This document shows, piece by piece, positions 55,578-64,000 of a DNA stretch of 64,000 nt. Positions within the stretch are counted from its first letter, which is position 1; every line of letters starts with the position of its first letter. The notes beneath the pieces are model-generated. The model worked only from the letters and a program-made list of their open reading frames with translations, did no database searches and had not been told where the DNA came from. The DNA comes from Microtetraspora malaysiensis. GTDB lineage: Bacteria > Actinomycetota > Actinomycetes > Streptosporangiales > Streptosporangiaceae. The stretch covers positions 248,001 to 312,000 of the forward strand of contig NZ_BBYJ01000009.1 of assembly GCF_001528665.1 (NCBI RefSeq), written 5' to 3'. A program made the translations under genes and the position numbers.

Positions 55578-56597
55578 CTACGCCGACGCGCGGATGACCA
55601 GGTGGGTGTCGAGGATGACCACGGGCTGCTCCAGCGCGTCGCCGTTGATCCGCGCGACCAGGAGCTGCACCATCTGGCGGCCCATCGCCTCGGTCGGCTG
55701 GTGGACGCTGGTCAGCGGCGGCTCCGTGTGCAGCGCGAACCGAGAGTCCTCGAACCCGATCAGCGCCACGTCACCGGGCACGCTGAGGCCGCGCTCCTTC
55801 AGCACGTGCAGCGCCCCGACCGCCATCGAGTCCGACGCGGCGAAGACCGCGTCGAGGTCCGGGTGGCGGTCGAGGAGCTCCCGCATCGCCGCCTCGCCGC
55901 TCGCCTCGGAGAAGTCGCCGTACGCCACCCGCTCGCCGGTGCCGGTCGCGAGCAGCGCGTCGCGATAACCGGCGAGACGGTCGACGCCCACGCCCATGTC
56001 CTGCGGGCCGGCGATCGTGGCGATCCTGGCGCGGCCCTTGCCGAGCAGGTACTTGGCGGCCTGCCGGGCGCCCGCCCGGTTGTCCATGTCCACGTAGCTG
56101 TACGGCGTGGGCCCGACCGGCCGGCCACCCATCACCGTCGGCACGCCCAGCGCCTCCAGCCGCTCGGGCAGCGTGTCGGCGCCGTGCACGGAGGTGAGCA
56201 GGACGCCGTCCACGTGCTGGCCGGTGAGGTAGTCCGCCAGCCGGTCGTGCTCGGCCCGGTTCTGCGCCATCGTCAGGATGAGCTGGAGGCCCGTCTCGGA
56301 GAGGGCCGAGCCGATCCCGCGGATGATGCCCGCGAAGAACGGCTCGTCGAAGACCCGCTGCTCGGACTCGGAGACCACCAGCGCGATGGTGTCGGTGCGG
56401 TTGGTCACCAGAGTGCGCGCCGCGCGGTTGGGCACGTAGCCCAGATCCTTGATCGCCGTCAGCACGGCGTCGCGGGCCCTCTCACTCACCTTCGGCGAGC
56501 CGTTGATCACCCGTGACACCGTTCCGCGTCCGACGCCCGCGCGGGCGGCGACTGCCTCCAGAGTCGGGCGTGCCCCCGGTCGGCGGTCCCCGTTCAT
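55578..56597 (-). CDS. cebR: LacI-family repressor, CebR/CelR-like
   Basis: A 339-residue LacI-type repressor. The helix-turn-helix and hinge cover about 11-62 (PTLEAVAARAGVGRGTVSRVINGSPKVSERARDAV...). The periplasmic-binding-protein-like domain follows. ATG 56597 has AGGAGG 8 bp upstream. It is the last gene of the cebEFG-bglC operon, 28 bp after bglC. Its inferred operator is TGGGAGCGCTCCCA, found twice before cebE and twice between the E1alpha and NRPS genes. Cellobiose or cellotriose is the expected inducer. CebR identity rests on synteny and operator. Confidence 0.85.
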   Translation of the reverse strand: MNGDRRPGARPTLEAVAARAGVGRGTVSRVINGSPKVSERARDAVLTAIKDLGYVPNRAARTLVTNRTDTIALVVSESEQRVFDEPFFAGIIRGIGSALSETGLQLILTMAQNRAEHDRLADYLTGQHVDGVLLTSVHGADTLPERLEALGVPTVMGGRPVGPTPYSYVDMDNRAGARQAAKYLLGKGRARIATIAGPQDMGVGVDRLAGYRDALLATGTGERVAYGDFSEASGEAAMRELLDRHPDLDAVFAASDSMAVGALHVLKERGLSVPGDVALIGFEDSRFALHTEPPLTSVHQPTEAMGRQMVQLLVARINGDALEQPVVILDTHLVIRASA

Positions 56598-56625
56598 CGT
56601 TGCCCCCTCCTGACTTTTCTCGGGC

Positions 56626-58058
<1,433 letters not shown>

Positions 58059-58062
<4 letters not shown>

Positions 58063-58943
58063 GCTTTGACCGCACCTTCCATGAGTCCACCGATGATCTG
58101 TCGGCCGAAGAGGACGAATACGAGAATGAGCGGGAGGATGGACATGGCCGTCCCGCTGAAGACCAGCACGTAGTCGGTGCCGAACTTCGCGTTGAGTGAG
58201 TTGATCGCGACCTGGACCGTCGGGTTGTCCGGGGTCAGCGCGATGAGCGGCCACATGAAGTCGTTCCAGGTCAGCATGAACGTGTTGATGCCGAGCACCG
58301 CCATGCCGGGCCGTACGGCGGGCAGGATGACGTTCCACCAGATCCGCAGCGTCGAGGCGCCGTCCACGCGGGCGGCCTCCACCAGCTCTCCCGGCACGGC
58401 CTGCTCGGTGTACTGCGTCATCAGGAAGACGCCGAAGCCGTTCAGCAGGTACGGGAGGATCACCGCCTTGAGCGTGCCGATCCATTCGAGGTTGACCATG
58501 ACCCGGTAGAGGGGCACGATGCCCATCTGCTGCAGCGGCACCATCATGGTGATGAGGACGAGCAGCAGGAGCAGCTTGCCGCCCCTGAAGCGCAGCCGCG
58601 CGAAGGCGAAGCCGGCGAAGGTCGAGATCAGCACCACCGACACCGTGACCGTGGCCGCGATGATCAGCGAGTTGGTGAGGCCGGTCAGGTAGTGCGCGTC
58701 CTCGTTGGCGAGCACGCGCCGGATGTTCTCCCCGAGGTTCCCGCCGGGCAGGAACGGCGGCGGGATGTCGGTCGCCTCCTTGTTGGTACGCGAGGCGATG
58801 ACGATCATCCAGTAGATCGGGAAGGCCGAGATCACGATGGTGACGACCAGCACGATCTTGGTCCACGGCGTGGCCGACCACATGTCGGACCGCTTGCGCC
58901 CCGTCGGGGCACGACGCCGGTCTCCCACGGTGAGCGTGGTCAC
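58059..58943 (-). CDS. cebG: Cello-oligosaccharide ABC transporter permease CebG
   Basis: A 294-residue MalG-type permease with about six membrane helices. The EAA loop is VEAARVDGASTLRIWWNVILPAVRPGM (about 191-217). GTG 58943 overlaps the cebF stop. The ATPase partner is not in the window, as in streptomycetes where the shared MsiK serves several sugar importers. Confidence 0.9.
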
Positions 58944-59914
58944 TTGTTGCCCCCGATCCGGCGGACGAGCAGGAAGTTGACGAGCGATCCGATGAGGATC
59001 ATCAGGAAGAGCAGCCACGCGGCGCCGGACGCGTACCCGTAGTCGAACTCGCGGAAGCCCTGCTCGACGATGAACATCGAGACGGTCTGGAACTGGCTGT
59101 TGGTGCCGCCGTGGACGTTGCCGCCGAAGAACGTGGTCGGCTCGGAGAAGAGGGTGAGACCGCCGATGGTCGAGTTGAGCACCACGAAGATCATGGTCGG
59201 GCGCAGCATCGGCACGGTGATCTGCCAGAACTGGCGCCGGCGGGAGGCCCCGTCGATGGACGCCGCCTCGTAGAGGTCCTTGGGGATGGTCTGCATCCCG
59301 GCCAGGAAGATGATCGAGTTGTAGCCGGTCCACCGCCAGTCGATCATGGTGGAGATGGCGATCCACGAGGGGATCCGCTGGGCCTTCCAGTCGATCGGGT
59401 CCGCGCCGAACAGCCCCAGGATCCAGTTGATCAGACCCCAGTCGCGGCCGTAGAGCTGGGTGAAGACGACGGCCACCGCGACGACCGAGGTGACGAGGGG
59501 CAGCAGGACGCCCATCCGGACCAGCAGCCGGCCCCTGATCCGCTTGTTCAGGGCGTTCGCGAGCAGCAGTGCCAGCAGGATCTGCGGCACGGTCGCGATG
59601 AGGAACATGCCGACCGTGTTGACGACGGCGTTCCAGAAGGCGCCGTCGGACAGGAGCGCGGTGTAGTTGCCGAGCCCCGTCCACTCCTCGGTCCCCGTGA
59701 GGTCGTACTTGAAGAGCGAGTACCACAGGGTGAAGCCGAGCGGGAAGATCCCGAAGACCAGGAAGAGGAGGAAGTACGGCGAGATGAGCAGGTACGGCGC
59801 GGCCTTCAGGTCCAGCCAGGACAGGAAGCCCAGGCCGGAGGAGCGCCGCGGGCTGCTCCTCGGGGGCGGGATCGGCGCCTGGCTGGCGCGTCCCGCGTCG
59901 ACGTTAACGCTCAT
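58940..59914 (-). CDS. cebF: Cello-oligosaccharide ABC transporter permease CebF
   Basis: A 324-residue MalF-type permease with a Pro/Ser/Arg-rich cytoplasmic start and six predicted membrane helices. EAA loop: YEAASIDGASRRRQFWQITVPMLRPT. It pairs with CebG; the genes overlap by 4 bp. Confidence 0.9.
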   Translation of the reverse strand: MSVNVDAGRASQAPIPPPRSSPRRSSGLGFLSWLDLKAAPYLLISPYFLLFLVFGIFPLGFTLWYSLFKYDLTGTEEWTGLGNYTALLSDGAFWNAVVNTVGMFLIATVPQILLALLLANALNKRIRGRLLVRMGVLLPLVTSVVAVAVVFTQLYGRDWGLINWILGLFGADPIDWKAQRIPSWIAISTMIDWRWTGYNSIIFLAGMQTIPKDLYEAASIDGASRRRQFWQITVPMLRPTMIFVVLNSTIGGLTLFSEPTTFFGGNVHGGTNSQFQTVSMFIVEQGFREFDYGYASGAAWLLFLMILIGSLVNFLLVRRIGGNK

Positions 59915-59998
59915 GGGTCACCTTTCAGCGGAAGCAGGCGACCGGCCCGCCGGCGGGGTGCCGCTGCGGCGGGCCGGTGCTGGTTCGGCGAGCGGGGA

Positions 59999-61348
59999 TC
60001 AGCCGGCCGCCTTCACGGCGTCGTCGACGAGCTTCTGCCAGCCCTGCGCGTACGGCACGGAGCCGTCGTCGATCGCCGAGACGACCGACTCGATCGCGTT
60101 CTTGACCTGGGCGTGCTTGATGCCGAGGAAGATGGGCTGGAGCGAGGAGGCCGACTTCGCGAAGATGTCGCCGACCGGAGCGTTGTTGAAGTACTCATTG
60201 CTGGCGCTCTGGACCGCCGGGTCCTGCTGGGCGAGGGTGTTGCTCGGCATGTTGCCGGCGTAGTTGAAGACGCTGACCTCGCCCTCCTGACCGGTCAGGT
60301 AGTCGAGGACGGCCGCGGCCTCCTTCGGGTGCTTGCTCTGCTTGGGCACCGCGAGCCAGGAGCCGCCCCAGTTGCCGCCGTCGCCCGGGACCGCCGCGAC
60401 GTCCCACTTGCCCTTGAAGTCGGGGCCGGCCGCGTCGTCGCCGCTGACCACGCCGAGCATCCAGGCCGGGCAGCCGAGCGTCGCGAACTGCGACTTCTTC
60501 ATGCCCGTCTTCCACTCGTCGGTGAAGTTGCGCAGCTTGGCGGTGAGGCCGTCCTGGCTGATCTTGGCGGCGAAGTCGTAGGCCGCCTTGACCGCCGGGT
60601 TCTTGTCGACGATCAGGTTGTTGTCCTTGTCGAAGTAGGTGACGTTGCCGTTCTTGGCGCCCTCCTGCACCAGCACGACGTTGTAGAGCGTGTTGGTGCC
60701 GTCGACGAACTTGGTGTCCTTGACCTTGGCCTGGAACTCCTTGCCGACCTTGACGAAGTCGTCCCACGTGGGCCAGAGCTTGCTGACCGCGTCCCGGTCG
60801 GCCGGCAGACCCGCCTTCTCGAAGAGGTCGCGGCGGTAGCACAGGCTCATGCCGCCGATGTCGGTGCCGAGGCCGAACAGCTTGCCGTCGGAGGTCGTGC
60901 CGCCGTCCCACTTCCAGGAGGCGAAGTTGGCCTGGCGGTCCTTGAGGCCGTACTCGCCGAGGTCGGCCCACCACTCGGGGTGCGCCTTGGCGAGGCCCAT
61001 GCCGCCCTCGTCGATGCCGACCACGTCACCGGCGCCGGTGCCGGACTGCAGCCACTGGATCATCTGCGGCCAGTAGACCTGCTCGAACTGGTCGGTGAGG
61101 TGCTCCTCCTTGATGATGATGTCCGTGTGGGAGGCGTTCCACTTGTCGATCGCCTCCTTGTAGCCGAAGTTCTTGCCACCGCCGAAGGTCTGCACCTTGA
61201 CGGTGACCGGCTCCGCCGCCGCGGCGGAGCCGCCGTCGCCGGCCGGCTTCTCGTCGTCGCCGGTGCCGCAGGCCGCCGTGACGCCCAGGGCGAGTGTCGC
61301 CACAGCGGCGAGCGCGAGCAGCCTGCCGCGACGGGAGGTGTGCATCAT
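59999..61348 (-). CDS. cebE: Cello-oligosaccharide-binding lipoprotein CebE
   Basis: A 449-residue extracellular solute-binding protein of family 1. The signal peptide ends in VTAAC with lipidated Cys27. The mature part has the two-lobed sugar-binding pattern (KVQTFGGGKNFGY, GIDEGGMGLAKAHPEWWADLGEYGL). ATG 61348 is adjacent to a second ATG at 61345; GAGAGGGG lies upstream. It is the first gene of the operon, behind a CebR-type operator. Cello-oligosaccharide specificity is inferred from the repressor site and the beta-glucosidase. Confidence 0.88.
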   Translation of the reverse strand: MMHTSRRGRLLALAAVATLALGVTAACGTGDDEKPAGDGGSAAAAEPVTVKVQTFGGGKNFGYKEAIDKWNASHTDIIIKEEHLTDQFEQVYWPQMIQWLQSGTGAGDVVGIDEGGMGLAKAHPEWWADLGEYGLKDRQANFASWKWDGGTTSDGKLFGLGTDIGGMSLCYRRDLFEKAGLPADRDAVSKLWPTWDDFVKVGKEFQAKVKDTKFVDGTNTLYNVVLVQEGAKNGNVTYFDKDNNLIVDKNPAVKAAYDFAAKISQDGLTAKLRNFTDEWKTGMKKSQFATLGCPAWMLGVVSGDDAAGPDFKGKWDVAAVPGDGGNWGGSWLAVPKQSKHPKEAAAVLDYLTGQEGEVSVFNYAGNMPSNTLAQQDPAVQSASNEYFNNAPVGDIFAKSASSLQPIFLGIKHAQVKNAIESVVSAIDDGSVPYAQGWQKLVDDAVKAAG

Positions 61349-61434
61349 TCCGGACCCCTCTCAGGTGGTATCCCGAAGTCATGGGAGGTGCATCCCGGGC
61401 CGTCCCCGACTGCCGGTCCGAGATAGGTAGATGT

Positions 61435-61448
61435 TGGGAGCGCTCCCA
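61435..61448. promoter_or_regulatory. CebR operator proximal to cebE (perfect)
   Basis: TGGGAGCGCTCCCA, identical to the site at 33602. It lies 3 bp after the -10-like hexamer of the cebE promoter, the same promoter-operator layout as for the E1alpha operon. Confidence 0.88.
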
Positions 61449-61451
61449 CGA

Positions 61452-61481
61452 AGGTTGCTCCATGGGTGATGTCGGCGTCAA
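61452..61481 (-). promoter_or_regulatory. cebE promoter candidate
   Basis: Minus strand TTGACG (61481-61476), 18-bp spacer and CAACCT (61457-61452). The -10 is weak, but the spacing and distance to the operator match the other two CebR-type promoters in this window. Confidence 0.5.
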
Positions 61482-61564
61482 TACGCCGAAACATAACCGT
61501 TACACCAGGGCCGATTTGATCGATAGAACGGGATCTTACGGAACAAAGCGCCTAATCAGCCCTT

Positions 61565-61578
61565 TGGGAGCGCTCCCA
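61565..61578. promoter_or_regulatory. Distal CebR operator upstream of cebE (perfect)
   Basis: A second perfect TGGGAGCGCTCCCA lies 130 bp (centre to centre) from the first within the 351-bp gap between cebE and the sulfatase gene. It may allow repression by looping. The rest of the gap has no gene I can support. Confidence 0.85.
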
Positions 61579-61657
61579 TCTCATAGGGCCCAAAATGCTC
61601 ACGCAGCGTGACCCGGCCTCCGCGCGGGGCGCCGTGGCCGGTGGTCGCTCGGCCACG

Positions 61658-61705
61658 GCGGTGTGGGCTGCGGTGTGGGCGGCGGTGTGGGCGGCGGTGT
61701 CAGCG
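61658..61705. repeat. Four tandem 12-bp repeats at the sulfatase stop
   Basis: Four near-identical copies of GCGGTGTGGGCG run across the stop codon of the sulfatase gene. The last copy is degenerate. Probably a slippage product without coding role. Confidence 0.6.
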
Positions 61706-63163
61706 GGGGACCGCCCGCAGCAGGGCGCGGCTCTCCGCGTCGGCGATCCGGCAGGTGGCCCCGGAACAGTTCCGCAGCAGCGCGAGCCGGGCCGAGAACG
61801 TGTCCACCTGGTGCGGGTCCGCCGTGGCGGCGACGTTCCGCAGCTCGTACGGATCGGTGGCCAGGTCGTAGAGCTGCCGCTCGCCGGTGCCGTACTCGAC
61901 GTAGCTGTACCTCTCGGTGCGCAGCACGCTGTAGGTCGGCGCCGCGTACGGCGCGTACGGCGGCTGGAAGAACTCCACGAGGACGGCGTCGCGCCACGGC
62001 ACGTCCTCCCCGCGCAGGATCGGGACCAGCGAGCGCCCCTCGGCGAACGACGGCGGCGTCGCCCCGCCCAGCTCGGCGAAGGTCGGCGCGAGGTCCACCG
62101 TCGAGCAGAGCCGGTCGATCGTCGAGCCGGGCGTGATGCCGGGGCCGCGCACGACCATCGGGATCCGGATGTCCTCCTCGAAGGGCGTGGTCTTGCCCGG
62201 GCGCAGCCGGTGCTGCCCCAGATGGAAGCCGTTGTCGGAGGTGAAGAAGATGTACGTGTTGGCCAACTGCCCCGACTGCTCCAGTGTCGAGACGAGCGAG
62301 CCCACCATGTCGTCCACGCCGAGCATCGCGCGCAACCGGTCGCGGTGCAGTTCGTCGATCCGCCGCACCGCCTTCGGGGTCAGCGGGGGTTTCTCGCGCA
62401 GCCAGAGCGGCTCCGCCGACATGTCCTGCTCGTCGAAGGACGGCGTCCGCGGCGCCACCTCGTCCTGGAAGGCGTCCGCGTGCCGCGGCGCGTAGTTGGC
62501 CGGCTGGTGCGGCGCCACCGGGGCGAGATAGAGGAAGAACGGCTGGTCGACCGACGAGGAGACGAACTCGTCGGCCTTGTGGCTCAGCACGTCCTCCAGG
62601 TAGTCCTCGGGCGTGTAGCCGTGCTGGGTGACCGAGCCGTCGTCGTTGAGCGCGTAGCCGTACTCCTGGTAGAGCCGGGTGACGGGGACGGCCCAGCGGT
62701 CCCATCCGGGCGGGATGTAGTGCCGCGACGCGCCGAGCGGGTACTGGTTGAGGTACTTCCCGAGGAGTCCGGTGCGGTAGCCCGCCGACCGCATCCACGT
62801 GCCGATCGTGGACTCCTCCAGCGTCCGGAACTTCGGGAAACCGCCGGTCGGCGGGCGGTTGCTCTCCACCTGGTGGCTGTGCATGTACTGCGACCGCAGG
62901 ATCGACGACCGCGACGGGCAGCACCACGGGTTGGTCGCGAAGAACCGGGAGAAGACCGCGCCCTGCTGGACGAGCAGGTTCCAGATGTTGGGGAACCGCT
63001 GCAGGTCGGTCGAGTCCAGGTCGTCGGTCAGGATGAGCACGACGTTCGGTGGACGCGCGGACGCGCGCTGCGGCTGGGCGGCGGCCCCGGAGAACGCCGT
63101 ACACATGAGGAGCGCCACGGCGAGCCAGGGACACCACCGGCGGGGCTTTCTGGGGAACGGCAT
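61700..63163 (-). CDS. Secreted sulfatase
   Basis: A 487-residue type I sulfatase. A signal peptide (about 1-29) is followed by LILTDDLD (metal-binding Asp47/Asp48) and WCCPSRSSIL, where the CxPxR motif gives Cys81 as the formylglycine precursor. TSDNGFHLGQHRL gives the second Asp-Asn metal pair. The overall pattern resembles N-acetylglucosamine-6-sulfatase-like enzymes, but substrate is not certain. It should remove sulfate from a sugar or aryl ester outside the cell. Maturation needs a formylglycine-generating enzyme encoded elsewhere. Confidence 0.88.
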   Translation of the reverse strand: MPFPRKPRRWCPWLAVALLMCTAFSGAAAQPQRASARPPNVVLILTDDLDSTDLQRFPNIWNLLVQQGAVFSRFFATNPWCCPSRSSILRSQYMHSHQVESNRPPTGGFPKFRTLEESTIGTWMRSAGYRTGLLGKYLNQYPLGASRHYIPPGWDRWAVPVTRLYQEYGYALNDDGSVTQHGYTPEDYLEDVLSHKADEFVSSSVDQPFFLYLAPVAPHQPANYAPRHADAFQDEVAPRTPSFDEQDMSAEPLWLREKPPLTPKAVRRIDELHRDRLRAMLGVDDMVGSLVSTLEQSGQLANTYIFFTSDNGFHLGQHRLRPGKTTPFEEDIRIPMVVRGPGITPGSTIDRLCSTVDLAPTFAELGGATPPSFAEGRSLVPILRGEDVPWRDAVLVEFFQPPYAPYAAPTYSVLRTERYSYVEYGTGERQLYDLATDPYELRNVAATADPHQVDTFSARLALLRNCSGATCRIADAESRALLRAVPR

Positions 63164-63275
63164 GGGTCAGATCATTACCTGCCCACTACCAGCGGAAACG
63201 TACGGCCTGTGCCCAGTAGTGCGCAGGCCGTGACGAATCCGTATATATCTCGCGAGCGGGGATCGCCCGCCCAGA

Positions 63276-64000
63276 TCAGCCGAAGGTCGCCGGGTCCGGC
63301 CCGAGGCGGCGGTCCGCGTCCATGGAGGCGATCTCGGTCATGTCGGCGGGATCCAGCTCGAAGCCGAAGACGTCGATGTTCTGGCGGATCCGCTCGGGCG
63401 TGACCGACTTCGGGATGACGATGTTCCCGAGCTGGATGTGCCAGCGCAGCACCACCTGGGCCGGGGTGCGCTCGTGCTTGGCCGCGATCCGCCGCAGCGC
63501 CGGCTCGTCGAGCAGGCCCTTGCCCTGGCCGAGCGGGCTCCACGCCTCGGTCGCGATGCCGTGCGCGGCGTCGTAGGCGCGCAGCGCGTCCTGCGCGAAC
63601 TGCGGGTGCAGCTCGATCTGGTTGACCGCCGGCACCACGTCCGCCTTGTCGAGCAGCCGGTCCAGCGTCTGGACGGTGAAGTTCGAGACGCCGATCGCCC
63701 GCACCCGGCCGTCGGCGTAGAGCTTCTCCAGGGCCTTCCACGTCTCGACGTACTTGTTCTGGGCGGGGGCCGGCCAGTGGATCAGATAGAGGTCGAGCAC
63801 GTCCAGGCCGAGCCGCTCCATGCTGGCGTCGAAGGCGCGCAGGGCCTGGTCGTAGCCCTGCTCGTCGTTCCACAGCTTGGTCGTGATGAACAGCTCGTCA
63901 CGCGGGATCCCCGACTCGCGTACGGCCCGGCCGACGCCCGCCTCGTTGTGGTAAAGCTTCGCCGTGTCGATGCTGCGATATCCGGCGGAGAGGGCGGTGG
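63276..64000 (-). CDS. Aldo/keto reductase, partial (start beyond the window)
   Basis: At least 241 residues of an NAD(P)H-dependent aldo/keto reductase, open to the window edge. The tetrad is visible: Asp and Tyr in IDTAKLYHNE, Lys in TTKLWN and His in YLIHWP. VSNFTVQTLDRLL, NQIELHPQF and IVIPKSVTPERI are family signatures of the 2,5-diketo-gluconate reductase type. About 30-40 N-terminal residues are missing. Substrate unknown. Confidence 0.9.
   Translation of the reverse strand, partial: TALSAGYRSIDTAKLYHNEAGVGRAVRESGIPRDELFITTKLWNDEQGYDQALRAFDASMERLGLDVLDLYLIHWPAPAQNKYVETWKALEKLYADGRVRAIGVSNFTVQTLDRLLDKADVVPAVNQIELHPQFAQDALRAYDAAHGIATEAWSPLGQGKGLLDEPALRRIAAKHERTPAQVVLRWHIQLGNIVIPKSVTPERIRQNIDVFGFELDPADMTEIASMDADRRLGPDPATFG

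Overview
The window is about 64 kb of very GC-rich DNA with dense genes, many 4-bp ATGA/GTGA stop-start overlaps and frequent GTG starts. This is typical of a filamentous actinomycete. The metabolism and the CebR/CelR-type operators point to Streptosporangiales or a close relative, but I cannot name the genus. I see no rRNA, tRNA or CRISPR array.

Layout. 1-5.9 kb: end of a glycosyltransferase gene, then the conserved but functionally obscure STM4015-STM4014-STM4013-STM4012-STM4011 set (leucine-rich repeat protein, ATP-grasp-like protein, phosphatase/sulfatase-fold hydrolase, two radical SAM proteins). 6.0-7.6 kb: a two-gene DUF6745 operon. 7.95-10.3 kb: lon protease, preceded by sites matching both the ClgR box and the HspR operator (HAIR). 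10.7-13.4 kb: metNIQ methionine importer. 13.4-15.2 kb: remnants of a Fic-family gene interrupted by a solo tnpB element. 15.4-16.7 kb: an HtrA-like membrane protease. 17.0-19.5 kb: a secreted carboxylesterase and a small membrane protein, divergent from a TetR regulator, with twin palindromic operators between them. 19.6-23.1 kb: cydDC without cydAB. 23.4-28.9 kb: pentapeptide-repeat membrane protein, thioredoxin, class II DAHP synthase, APH-like kinase and aldose epimerase.

29.0-51.4 kb is the most interesting part: a probable non-ribosomal peptide gene cluster. On the minus strand lies a 2-oxoacid dehydrogenase E1alpha-E1beta-E2 operon ending in a GH1 beta-glucosidase. On the plus strand, divergently, lie nine tightly coupled genes: a C-A-T-TE synthetase fused to an MFS exporter, an acyl-AMP ligase, a C-T protein, a free carrier protein, two free condensation proteins, MbtH, an A-T protein (predicted glycine) and a C-A-T protein (predicted basic residue). 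The shared intergenic region has a consensus-like promoter in each direction. Each promoter is followed at once by a TGGGAGCGCTCCCA-type palindrome (one perfect, one with a single mismatch).

51.4-55.5 kb: an indolepyruvate ferredoxin oxidoreductase and a divergent Lrp/AsnC regulator. 55.6-61.6 kb: a cello-oligosaccharide uptake and hydrolysis operon, cebE-cebF-cebG-bglC-cebR, with two perfect copies of the same TGGGAGCGCTCCCA operator upstream of cebE. The simplest reading is that the CebR encoded here represses both its own operon and the divergent NRPS/dehydrogenase operons, so that the peptide product would be made when cellulose-derived sugars are present. This resembles CebR control of thaxtomin synthesis in plant-pathogenic Streptomyces. 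The window ends with a secreted sulfatase and a truncated aldo/keto reductase gene.
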